Assembly (NCBI RefSeq): GCF_003611695.1
Contig: NZ_RAWE01000044.1
Location: forward strand, 1-58,069
Length of the DNA: 58,069 nucleotides
From: Corallococcus carmarthensis
GTDB taxonomy: Bacteria; Myxococcota; Myxococcia; Myxococcales; Myxococcaceae
Direction of reading: 5' to 3'
A model generated the notes under the pieces. That model was given only the letters and a program-made list of their open reading frames with translations. It was not told the origin of the DNA and ran no database searches. A program made the translations under genes and the position numbers. Shown here one piece after another: positions 47,609 through 55,151 of the stretch. The number at the start of each line of letters is the position of its first letter. The stretch's first letter is position 1.

Positions 47609-48627
47609 GACGTGGACCTCACGTTCCCGGGCTGGGCCTGGGAGCTGGAGTGGTTGAGCACCTGGCAGAGGCTCAAGAGCATCATCGTCGCGGTGCGCGA
47701 CGCATCCGGCTTCGGGGCGTCCGCCTTCCGGGCCTTGTCTGGCAGCACCTGGGACGGGTCCGGGGCCTGGGCCACCCAGTCCTCGTCCAGCAGGACGCGC
47801 AGCTCCACCCGGTCCTCGGCCACGCGCACCCGCTTCAGCGTGGCGCCATGGGGCAGCCGCACGGCGTCCCGCGCGCGCTTCTCCAGGGCCGCGAGCCCCG
47901 GGTGGCGCTCCGGCTTCACGCGCAGCGCCACCTGGATGAGGCTGACCCCGCGTCGCTTGCTCCGGGTTTTCACCTTGCGCGGCAGGTCCTTCGTGCGCTG
48001 GAACATTCGCGCCACATCCACCACGGACAGATGCAGCCGCGTGCCGTCCGCGAGCCGGCCCTGCAACGACAGCCACGGGTTGGCGAAGTCCTCCTCGCGG
48101 ATCCCCGTGCCGTAACTCCCCAGGTGGACGCGCTTGCTGGGATCCAGGGAGGACGAGAGGTCCAGCGTCACGTCCACGGGCGTGTCATCCAGCAGGTCCA
48201 ACTGGAAGCGCTGGAGCAGCGTGGCCAGCAGCAGGCGGCGCTGCTGCTCGTACGGATCCACGAACCGCTCCTCCAGCAATGATGATGACACCTCCATCGG
48301 GGGACGCCCCCCCACCCATGACGCGATGAGCGCCAGGACGCCGCCGAGCCCCATGAAAGAACCGAAGAAGAGCAGCAGGGCGAAAACCCCTCCCTTCTGG
48401 TCCAGGGGCACGAGCAAAAGGACCCCGATGCACACCCCGGCGGCGAGGAGCAGTCCCTTGCCCAGACGCCCCATGCCGTCCGTCTGACGACTGGCGTGCG
48501 TGGACAGCGATTCCGGGGCGCGCTGGGACCGCGGGTCCAGGGCATGCAGGTCCTCCAGCACCTCCGCCACGGTCGCGCGCCGCTGGTAGACCTGGGTCTT
48601 CTGGAAGGCTGCGAGGTCGAGCGGCAC
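47605..48627 (-). CDS. Two-helix membrane paralogue 1 of a four-gene array
   Basis: This 340-residue protein of a family I do not recognise has four copies in tandem here. Its parts are an amphipathic N-terminus (FQKTQVYQRRATVAEVLEDL), a hairpin of two membrane helices (LLLAAGVCIGVLLLVPL and FALLLFFGSFMGLGGVLALI), then LLATLLQRFQLDLLDD, NPWLSLQGRLADGTRLHLSVVD, and a basic stretch leading to SLIQVALRVKPERHPGLAAL. The C-terminal helix is DASRTATMMLLSLCQVL. The bulk, about 220 residues, would face the cytoplasm. It is the most divergent of the middle three paralogues and is translationally coupled to the following lipoprotein. Confidence 0.85.
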   Translation of the reverse strand: MPLDLAAFQKTQVYQRRATVAEVLEDLHALDPRSQRAPESLSTHASRQTDGMGRLGKGLLLAAGVCIGVLLLVPLDQKGGVFALLLFFGSFMGLGGVLALIASWVGGRPPMEVSSSLLEERFVDPYEQQRRLLLATLLQRFQLDLLDDTPVDVTLDLSSSLDPSKRVHLGSYGTGIREEDFANPWLSLQGRLADGTRLHLSVVDVARMFQRTKDLPRKVKTRSKRRGVSLIQVALRVKPERHPGLAALEKRARDAVRLPHGATLKRVRVAEDRVELRVLLDEDWVAQAPDPSQVLPDKARKADAPKPDASRTATMMLLSLCQVLNHSSSQAQPGNVRSTS

Positions 48628-48691
48628 GGGAGGGAAACCTTGTTCGGCGGGAGCTGGCCGCGACCGAGCGTAGGAGGCGCCTCCGGACAGG

Positions 48692-49660
48692 TCAAACCGG
48701 CTGTTGGCGAGCCGGTGAGGGGCTCCGCCGGCGCGTGGCGCCCAGCACCTGGTAGAGGCTCAGGAGCATCATCGTCGCGGCGCGCGCCGCGTCCTGGGAC
48801 GCGGGAGGCGTCAGCCCCTTCGGCGCCGTGCCGGCCGGCGGAGCGGGCTTCGTCGTCACGACACTCCACTCCTGATCCAGCACGGCGCGCAGCGACAGGC
48901 GGTCCTCCGCCACGTCCAGCCGCGACAGCACGACGCCCGCGGGGAGCCGCGTGGCCTGCTTCGCGTCCGCGCGCAGGCCGGACAGTCCGGGGAAGCGCTC
49001 CGGCTTCACGCGCAGCGCCACCTGGAGCAGCGTCTTGCCCTTGCGCTTGGTCTTGAGCTTCGTCTTGCCGCTGCTGCTGCGGCCGTAGCGCCTGCGCTTC
49101 TGGAGATGATCCACGACGGACAGGTGCAGGTGCGTGCCGTCGGCGAAGCGGCCGTGCAGGGACAGCCACGCGTCGGTGAAGTTCTCGCAGTCCCACCGGC
49201 CCCGCTTGAGCTTGCCCACGCACTTGCGCGCGTCATCGCGCGGGGACAGGTCCAGCTTCACGTCCACGGGCGCGTTCACGTCCAGGTCCACCTGGAAGCG
49301 CTGGAGCAGCGTGGCCACCAGCCCGTAGCGCCGGTTGTCCAGGTCCGTGCGGCCCGCGCGCGCCCGGATGATGAAGAGCACGATGCCCGTCGCGAAGCTC
49401 GCCACGCCCACGAGCAGCGGCATTCCCGCCATCGCGTCCTGCTGCTCGAACGACAGCTGCCCCACCGCGACGGACAGCAGGGCACAGCCGGCGATGCTGA
49501 AGACCATGCAGGCCCAGGCGGCGATCCACAGCGTGCGCCGCTTCCGCTCCGCCTTCGCGTCCAGGTCCGCCAGCGCCTTCAGGTCCGCCAGCACTTCCGG
49601 CACCGGCGCGCGGGTTTCGTAGACGTACGTCTTCTGGAATTCGGAGGGGTCGAGCGCCAC
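48692..49660 (-). CDS. Two-helix membrane paralogue 2 of a four-gene array
   Basis: This 322-residue paralogue starts at a GTG (49660) aligned with its relatives (FQKTYVYETRAPVPEVLADL). Two helices follow (IAAWACMVFSIAGCALLSV and LLVGVASFATGIVLFII), then the NRRYGLVATLLQRFQVDL segment, DAWLSLHGRFADGTHLHL, and KTKLKTKRKGKTLLQVALRV with KPERFPGL. The C-terminal helix is DAARAATMMLLSLYQVLG. The site before the GTG is weak. A downstream 40-bp stretch is identical to paralogue 3 (48741-48780 against 49750-49789). Function unknown. Confidence 0.85.
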   Translation of the reverse strand: MALDPSEFQKTYVYETRAPVPEVLADLKALADLDAKAERKRRTLWIAAWACMVFSIAGCALLSVAVGQLSFEQQDAMAGMPLLVGVASFATGIVLFIIRARAGRTDLDNRRYGLVATLLQRFQVDLDVNAPVDVKLDLSPRDDARKCVGKLKRGRWDCENFTDAWLSLHGRFADGTHLHLSVVDHLQKRRRYGRSSSGKTKLKTKRKGKTLLQVALRVKPERFPGLSGLRADAKQATRLPAGVVLSRLDVAEDRLSLRAVLDQEWSVVTTKPAPPAGTAPKGLTPPASQDAARAATMMLLSLYQVLGATRRRSPSPARQQPV

Positions 49661-49789
49661 GGAGGGAGCGTAGAAGTCCCCTCCAGGCAGGTCAAACCGA
49701 CTCGCGGCGTCCGCGCGCCGCCTGCTGCCTCGCGCGCCTGCGGGCATACCCCAGCACCTGGTAGAGGCTCAGGAGCATCATCGTCGCGG
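48741..49789 (-). repeat. Exact 40-bp direct repeat near the ends of paralogues 2 and 3
   Basis: Bases 48741-48780 and 49750-49789 are identical over 40 positions. They encode the conserved C-terminal helix (TMMLLSLYQVLG). A third copy with two mismatches lies near the end of paralogue 1 (about 47658-47692). The identity exceeds what protein conservation needs and points to recent duplication or gene conversion. The feature span covers both exact copies. Confidence 0.8.
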
Positions 49790-50687
49790 TGCGGGACGCG
49801 TCGTCCTTCTCCAGCGCCTGCCGCCAGAAGGCCGGCGCCTCCGGATCGTCCAGGGCCTTCTCCGGCCGAGCCACCCATTCATCGGACAACCGGGCGCGCA
49901 GCGACAGCCGGTCCACGGCGACGCGCGTCCGCTCCAGTTCGACGCGCCGGGGCAGGCGCGTGGCGGCGGTGGCGCGGGCCTTGAGCTTCTCCAGGCCTGG
50001 GTAGCGCTCCGGCTTCACGCGCACGGACACCTCCAGCCGGGCGAAGCCCTTGCGCTTGGTCTTGGTGCGCGTCTTGCCGCTGGCGCTCGTCTTGGAGCGC
50101 TCGCGCTTCTGGAGCCGCTCCACCATGTGGATCCGCAGGAAGGTGCCGTCCGCCAGCCGGCCCTCCAGCGTGAACCACGGGTCGACGAAGAAGTCCGTGT
50201 TCCACCAGCCCACCATGTCCTGCTTGACGCGCTTCTCGCGCACGTCGGGCGGGCGCAGGTCCAGCTTGAGGCGCACCGTCGCGTCCGGGGCCAGGTCCAC
50301 CTGGAGCCGCTGGAGCAGCACCTGGGCCAGGCCATAGCGCCGGTTGTCCAGGTCGCGCACCTTGAGCACGACCCGCCAGAAGAACAGGCAGAGGCCCACG
50401 GCGAGCAGCGTCCCACCCACCACGCCCACGGTCTTCAGGAGCTGAGCGCCCGCCTCGGAGAACCGCTCGTCGGCGTTCACGGCGCCCGCCCACACGCCGT
50501 AGGCCAGCAGGGCCATCGCCCCGCCGGGAATCACGGTGAGCCACCCGGACCACGCCAGCGCGCGCCGCTGCGCCTCCGCGCGGGCATCCAGTCCGGCCAG
50601 CACCTCCAGGTCCGCCAGCAGCTCCGGCACCGGCGCGCGGGACTGGTAGAGGAAGACCTGGTGGAAGCGGCGGATGTTGACCGACAC
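49692..50687 (-). CDS. Two-helix membrane paralogue 3 of a four-gene array
   Basis: This 331-residue paralogue has an N-terminus (FHQVFLYQSRAPVPELLADL) and helices (LTVIPGGAMALLAYGVWAG and VGGTLLAVGLCLFFWRVVL) like those of paralogue 2. It then has NRRYGLAQVLLQRLQVDL, VDPWFTLEGRLADGTFLRIH, KTRTKTKRKGFARLEVSVRV, KPERYPGLEKL and the C-terminal DASRTATMMLLSLYQVLG. It is the closest relative of paralogue 2 in the array. Gaps are 31 bp to paralogue 2 and 70 bp to paralogue 4. Confidence 0.85.
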   Translation of the reverse strand: MSVNIRRFHQVFLYQSRAPVPELLADLEVLAGLDARAEAQRRALAWSGWLTVIPGGAMALLAYGVWAGAVNADERFSEAGAQLLKTVGVVGGTLLAVGLCLFFWRVVLKVRDLDNRRYGLAQVLLQRLQVDLAPDATVRLKLDLRPPDVREKRVKQDMVGWWNTDFFVDPWFTLEGRLADGTFLRIHMVERLQKRERSKTSASGKTRTKTKRKGFARLEVSVRVKPERYPGLEKLKARATAATRLPRRVELERTRVAVDRLSLRARLSDEWVARPEKALDDPEAPAFWRQALEKDDASRTATMMLLSLYQVLGYARRRARQQAARGRRESV

Positions 50688-50757
50688 GGCGGTGGACTCC
50701 CTGAGACGGCCCGTCGGGCGGACCGCGCGCGAGCGTAGGGGCCCGCGCGAACGACGG

Positions 50758-51789
50758 TCAAACAGCCTTGCGGCCGCGCCGCTTCCGGGTGCTCCGCTCC
50801 GGCTTCGGGAGAGGCGCGGGGACGGCCTTGGGCGCTGGCGGAGGCTGCGGTGGCTGCGGAAACCGGGCGACGTGGAGCATCTGGTAGAGGCTCAGCAGCA
50901 GGCCCGTGAGCATGCGGGAGGCATCGAGCGGGTCCGCCCGCGCCCGCCAGAAGGCCGCCTCGGCGACGGCGAGCTTCCGTTCCGGACGGGAGGAGATGCT
51001 CCGGGGAATGCGCGCGCACCAGGGCTGCCGTACCTGGATCTGGAGCCGGAGCTGGTCCGCGGACACCCGCAGCCGGCGGAAGGTCACGCTGTCGGGCAGG
51101 CGCACGCACCTGCGGGCCTCGGCCTCCGTCAAGGTCGCGAGCTCCGGGTGCCGGCGGGCCTTCACCCGCAGGCGCACGTCCACGTGCAGCACGTCCCGGT
51201 ACTTGAGCCGGATGCGCGTCGCGTTCGGGCGCGACAGCTTCACGCGGGACTGGCACCGGCGCTTCTCCACGATGCGCAGCCGCAGGTACGCGCCGTCCGC
51301 CAACCGCGTCTCCAACGTGAGCCACGGGTCGACCAGGGTCCAGGCCGTGCTCTTGCCCATTCCCGCCGGACTGAACCGGGAGCCGGGGCCCCGGTCGATG
51401 GGCCGCGAGCGCAGCTTCAGGGTCACCCCCCCGTCCGCCGCGAGGTCGCGCTGGAGGCGCCGCAGGAGCACGGCCACCAGCTCCGGTCGGCTGGCGCGCT
51501 CGTTGATTTCCACGAGGGGGTCCTCCCGCGAGAAGCGCAGGGAGAACCGGAACATGGCCAGCCCGCATCCCATCCAGAACGCCATGAACCCGGCGATCTG
51601 GGGCACGGGCTCCGGATAGACGAGGCACAGCACCCCGCACATCAAGATGAGCCCCGAGACCCCGAGCGTGACCCAGCGCCCCGCGTCCCAGCGCACCGCC
51701 CGAAGCGCGCGCCGCGGGAACGTGTCCAGGAGGCGCAGCACCTGGTCCACCGGAGCCTGATGGAGCTCGTGCAGGGGCATGCGGGCCAT
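50758..51789 (-). CDS. Two-helix membrane paralogue 4 of a four-gene array (most divergent)
   Basis: This 343-residue paralogue has a shorter N-terminus (HELHQAPVDQVLRLLDTF). Helices are VTLGVSGLILMCGVLCLVY and IAGFMAFWMGCGLAMFRFS. It then has ELVAVLLRRLQRDLAAD, VDPWLTLETRLADGAYLRLR, LHVDVRLRVKARRHPEL, and LDASRMLTGLLLSLYQMLHV, followed by an Arg/Lys/Pro-rich tail. It is first in the run and divergent from the pirin gene across 106 bp, so the operon promoter probably lies in that gap. An ATG at 51780 is an alternative start. The conserved C-terminal helix shows it belongs to the same family. Confidence 0.82.
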   Translation of the reverse strand: MARMPLHELHQAPVDQVLRLLDTFPRRALRAVRWDAGRWVTLGVSGLILMCGVLCLVYPEPVPQIAGFMAFWMGCGLAMFRFSLRFSREDPLVEINERASRPELVAVLLRRLQRDLAADGGVTLKLRSRPIDRGPGSRFSPAGMGKSTAWTLVDPWLTLETRLADGAYLRLRIVEKRRCQSRVKLSRPNATRIRLKYRDVLHVDVRLRVKARRHPELATLTEAEARRCVRLPDSVTFRRLRVSADQLRLQIQVRQPWCARIPRSISSRPERKLAVAEAAFWRARADPLDASRMLTGLLLSLYQMLHVARFPQPPQPPPAPKAVPAPLPKPERSTRKRRGRKAV

Positions 51790-51895
51790 TTTACCAGAGG
51801 TGAACCGCCGGCCGTGCAGGCAGGCCGGGCGCCGGGAAAGGCAGGCCGTTAGGTAGGATGGAGCGGCCCCAACGGCATCGGGCGCGAGGTGGACC

Positions 51896-53047
51896 GTGGA
51901 CGAAGTGAGCCGGAGAGCGGCGTTGAAGCTCATCGCGGTGGCGGGAGTCACCACCGCCGCGGGGTGCTCACGCGGTTCGGGAAAGGCAGAGGAGTCGAAG
52001 ATGAGTCAGCAGCAGGCGCAGCAACCGGAAGCCATTGTCCGCGTGGATCCGCTCGGGCCATCCCCCACCCCGTGGCGGACGCCGGATCCGTTCCTCTTCT
52101 GCGTGCACCACGACGACCGCTACCCCCAGGGCAACGAACAGCTGGGGCCGAAGGCGTCGCTCGCGGGCCGTGACATCGGCCAGGACTTCGCGGGGCGGGA
52201 CGGCTGGAACATGTACCACGGCACCGTCGTGCCGGGCTTCCCGCAGCACCCGCACCGGGGCTTCGAGACGGTGACCATCGTGCGCAACGGGCTCCTGGAC
52301 CACTCGGACTCGCTGGGCGCGGCGGCGCGCTTTGGCGGGGGCGACGTGCAGTGGCTCACCGCGGGCGGTGGCATCAACCACTCGGAGATGTTCCCGCTGC
52401 TCAAGCAGGACCAGGGCAACCACATCGAGCTGTTTCAAATCTGGCTCAACCTGCCGCGCGCCAACAAGATGGTGACGCCGCACTTCTCCATGTTGTGGAA
52501 CCACGTCATCCCGCGCCACGTGGCGAAGGACGACGCGGGCCGCGCCACGGACATCACCGTGGTGGCGGGCAACCTGCGCGACGTGAAGGCGCCGCCCCCG
52601 CCGCCCAAGTCCTGGGCCGCGAACCCGGACGCGGACGTGGCCATCTGGACGTTGAAGATGGAGCCGGGCGCGCGCTGGACGCTGCCGGCGGCGGTGCGTG
52701 GCACGAACCGGATGCTCTACTTCTTCCTGGGCTCGCGCCTGAGCGTGGGTGGCAAGGCCGTGCAGGCGCGCAACGCCATCGAGCTGCGCGCGGACGTGGA
52801 CGTGGTGCTGGAGAACGGCCCGGAGACGGCGGAGCTGCTGCTGCTCCAGGGCAAGCCCATTGGCGAGCCGGTCGTGCAGTACGGCCCGTTCGTGATGAAT
52901 TCGCGGCAGGAGATCCAGCAGGCCTTCGCGGACTACCAGCGCACGGGCTTCGGCGGCTGGCCCTGGCCCAGCCACGACCCGGTGCACGCGAAGGAGGAAG
53001 GCCGCTTCGCGCGGCACGCGGATGGCCACGTGGAGCGGCCGGCCTGA
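51896..53047 (+). CDS. Pirin-family protein with a Tat/lipobox leader
   Basis: This 383-residue protein from the GTG at 51896 has the pirin metal site HPHRGFETVTIV, LTAGGGINHSEMFPL with its His and Glu, a bicupin layout and a C-terminal domain ending around FGGWPWPSHD. The N-terminus SRRAALKLIAVAGVTTAAGC has a twin-arginine motif and a lipobox, so the product would be exported. A strong ribosome-binding site (GAGGAG) followed by an ATG at 52001 offers a second start that drops this leader and gives a cytoplasmic pirin of 348 residues. Pirins are usually cytoplasmic quercetinase-like or regulatory proteins. Both starts are credible. Confidence 0.9.
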   Translation: MDEVSRRAALKLIAVAGVTTAAGCSRGSGKAEESKMSQQQAQQPEAIVRVDPLGPSPTPWRTPDPFLFCVHHDDRYPQGNEQLGPKASLAGRDIGQDFAGRDGWNMYHGTVVPGFPQHPHRGFETVTIVRNGLLDHSDSLGAAARFGGGDVQWLTAGGGINHSEMFPLLKQDQGNHIELFQIWLNLPRANKMVTPHFSMLWNHVIPRHVAKDDAGRATDITVVAGNLRDVKAPPPPPKSWAANPDADVAIWTLKMEPGARWTLPAAVRGTNRMLYFFLGSRLSVGGKAVQARNAIELRADVDVVLENGPETAELLLLQGKPIGEPVVQYGPFVMNSRQEIQQAFADYQRTGFGGWPWPSHDPVHAKEEGRFARHADGHVERPA

Positions 53048-53866
53048 TCAGGGCTTCTTCGGTTTGGAGCCTTCCCACTCGAAGCTCACGGAGGGCGCCT
53101 TGACGGTCTTGGCGTCCTTCATGAGGAAGCCCTCCTGGCGCGTGCTCGCGCGCTCCAGGGCGGGCTTCAGGGATGCGGGGATGGGCAGCAGCACGCCCAC
53201 CACGAACATGTTCCCGCGGCAGGATTCGTTGTCGTAGCCGAACGCGATGCGCACGGCGACCTTGTCGCCTTCGACGTGGTGGAACGCGACGGAGCGCTTC
53301 ACGTTGTCGAGGCCGTACTGGAACCCGACGCAGTCCTCGCCGGGCTCCAGGCTCTCCAGCATGGCCCCCACGGTCTTCGCGTTCTTGAAGGCCTCCGCGT
53401 CGCCGGCGTGCTTCTTCACGAAGCCGTCCGCCTTGAGGGCCTTGAGGACCTCCTTCTCCGGGAACACGTCCAGCAGGGAGAAGGCGCCCTTGTCCTTCGT
53501 CACATCCCAGGTGACGTAGGAGGAGTGCGCGTACGGGTGCGCGCCGCCGGTATAGCCGGAGCTGGATTCCTCGTAGCTCACCCAGGGGCCCACGACCGAC
53601 AGCACCTTGAAGGACTGATAGGCCTCCCAGTCGGAGGGGTCCCGGGTGTCCTCCGGGTCGGGCTCGAAGTTCTCGAGGAAGTCCTTCTTGCGTGACTGGA
53701 GGCCGAAGACCTCCTTGCCGCCGCGCAGGGCGCGCACGTCCTTGTCGGACATCTCGAACGTCACGTCGGATCCGGTCACCTTCCACGTGAGCGGCTGGGA
53801 CTTGGGTGCGGGCGCGGCCGAGAGCAGCGCCGCCACCACCACGGAACTCATGAGCATGCGCGCCAT
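53048..53866 (-). CDS. Exported DUF3298/DUF4163-like protein
   Basis: This 272-residue protein has an N-terminal signal segment (MLMSSVVVAALLSAAPAP). The mature part carries SGYTGGAHPYAHSSYVTWD and KGAFSLLDVFPEKEVLKAL, the GGAHP...DLF layout of DUF3298/DUF4163 domains found in PdaC-like cell-wall proteins, then CVGFQYGLDNVKRSVAFHHV and a terminal beta strand. No catalytic residue is obvious, so a binding role is likely. The ATG at 53866 was chosen as the start of the signal. Its stop codon immediately abuts the pirin stop codon in the convergent orientation. Confidence 0.85.
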   Translation of the reverse strand: MARMLMSSVVVAALLSAAPAPKSQPLTWKVTGSDVTFEMSDKDVRALRGGKEVFGLQSRKKDFLENFEPDPEDTRDPSDWEAYQSFKVLSVVGPWVSYEESSSGYTGGAHPYAHSSYVTWDVTKDKGAFSLLDVFPEKEVLKALKADGFVKKHAGDAEAFKNAKTVGAMLESLEPGEDCVGFQYGLDNVKRSVAFHHVEGDKVAVRIAFGYDNESCRGNMFVVGVLLPIPASLKPALERASTRQEGFLMKDAKTVKAPSVSFEWEGSKPKKP

Positions 53867-53927
53867 CCTGCCCCAACTCCGGACCGCCCCGTTTGCCGCC
53901 GGACCGCTGTCGCGGTAGCACCGGGCC

Positions 53928-55151
53928 GTGGGCACCTCCGGCATCGTCTACGCGTCCTTCGACCGCTTCCCCGCGCCCAAGGGCGCCGCCGTGCACATCC
54001 GCGCCTTCGTGGAGGCGCTGGGCGCCGCGTTCGGCCCGGTGGACCTCGTGGCCATTGGCGACGCGCCGGGCGCTCCCCCGCCTGCCCTGCCGCCCTACGT
54101 CACCTACCACCCGCTGGGTGCCCGCGGGAAAGACCTGGTCGCCCAGGCGCTGACGTTCCGCTCGCACCTGGGTGCGTGGTGGCGGGGCCGCCCGCGCGCG
54201 AAGGTCGTCCACGTCCGCTCCATCTTCGAGGGCTACCCCATCGCCCGGCGCAAGGCCGCCCTCACCGATGCCCTCGTCTACGAGGTCAACGGCCTGCCCT
54301 CCATCGAGCTCAAGTACCACCACCCCGACGTCGCCGATGACGCGGAGCTGATGCGCAAGCTGCTCGCCCAGGAGGAGGCCTGTCTCCAGGCCGCGGACCT
54401 CCTCGTCACCCCCAGCGCCGTCACCGCCGAACACCTGGTGTCACGCGGCGCGGATCCGAAGCGCCTGCGCGTCATCCCCAACGGCGTCGACCTGGACGTG
54501 TTCCGCTCCGCGATCCCACGCCCCCCCGAAGCCGGCCGCCCCGTGCGCCTGCTCTACAGCGGCACCATGACCGCGTGGCAGGGCGTGCACCACGCCATCG
54601 ACGCCTGCCGCCTCCTGCGCCGCGACCTGCCCGTGACCCTCACCCTGGTGGGCCCCCTGCGCAAGCACGCGCGCCGCGCCCTCCTGGACCGCTGCGGCGA
54701 CCTGGTGCTCCAGGGCGCGGTCGAAATCCTCGAACCCCTGCCCCAGGAAGAGCTGGCCCGGCTGCACCACGCCTGCGACCTCGTGCTCGTGCCGCTGCCC
54801 GTGAACGACCGCAACTGCGTGCAGGGCTGCTGCCCGCTGAAGCTCCTCGAAGCCATGGCCACCGGCACGCCCGTCGTCGTCAGCGACCTGCCCGTGGTGC
54901 GCGCGCTCGCGGAAGCCACCGAGGCCTACCGCGTCCGCCCCGGCTCGCCCAAGGCCATCGCGGAGGCCGTGAAGGACCTCATCGCGAACCCCGCCCTCGG
55001 CGCCGCGCTGAGCGCCAACGCCCGCGCGCGCATCGAACGCGACTTCCCGTGGGGCCGCGCGCAGGAGGCCCTGGTGAACGCCTACGCGGACGACCTGGGG
55101 ATCGCGCGCGCCAGCACCCGCGACAGCACCGCCGCCTCCGCGTCCGCCTGA
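53928..55151 (+). CDS. Glycosyltransferase family 4-like protein
   Basis: This 407-residue GT-B enzyme has the N-terminal domain with PAPKGAAVHIRAFVEAL and YEVNGLPSIELKYHH. The C-terminal domain contains IPNGVDLDVF, LLYSGTMTAWQGVHHAIDA, and the sugar-nucleotide region CPLKLLEAMATGTPVVVSDLP with the GT4 EX7E-like acidic pair. It starts at a GTG; no better start is visible. Substrate unknown, probably a cell-envelope or exopolysaccharide sugar. Its last 70 bases overlap the convergent glycosyltransferase gene. Confidence 0.9.
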   Translation: MGTSGIVYASFDRFPAPKGAAVHIRAFVEALGAAFGPVDLVAIGDAPGAPPPALPPYVTYHPLGARGKDLVAQALTFRSHLGAWWRGRPRAKVVHVRSIFEGYPIARRKAALTDALVYEVNGLPSIELKYHHPDVADDAELMRKLLAQEEACLQAADLLVTPSAVTAEHLVSRGADPKRLRVIPNGVDLDVFRSAIPRPPEAGRPVRLLYSGTMTAWQGVHHAIDACRLLRRDLPVTLTLVGPLRKHARRALLDRCGDLVLQGAVEILEPLPQEELARLHHACDLVLVPLPVNDRNCVQGCCPLKLLEAMATGTPVVVSDLPVVRALAEATEAYRVRPGSPKAIAEAVKDLIANPALGAALSANARARIERDFPWGRAQEALVNAYADDLGIARASTRDSTAASASA

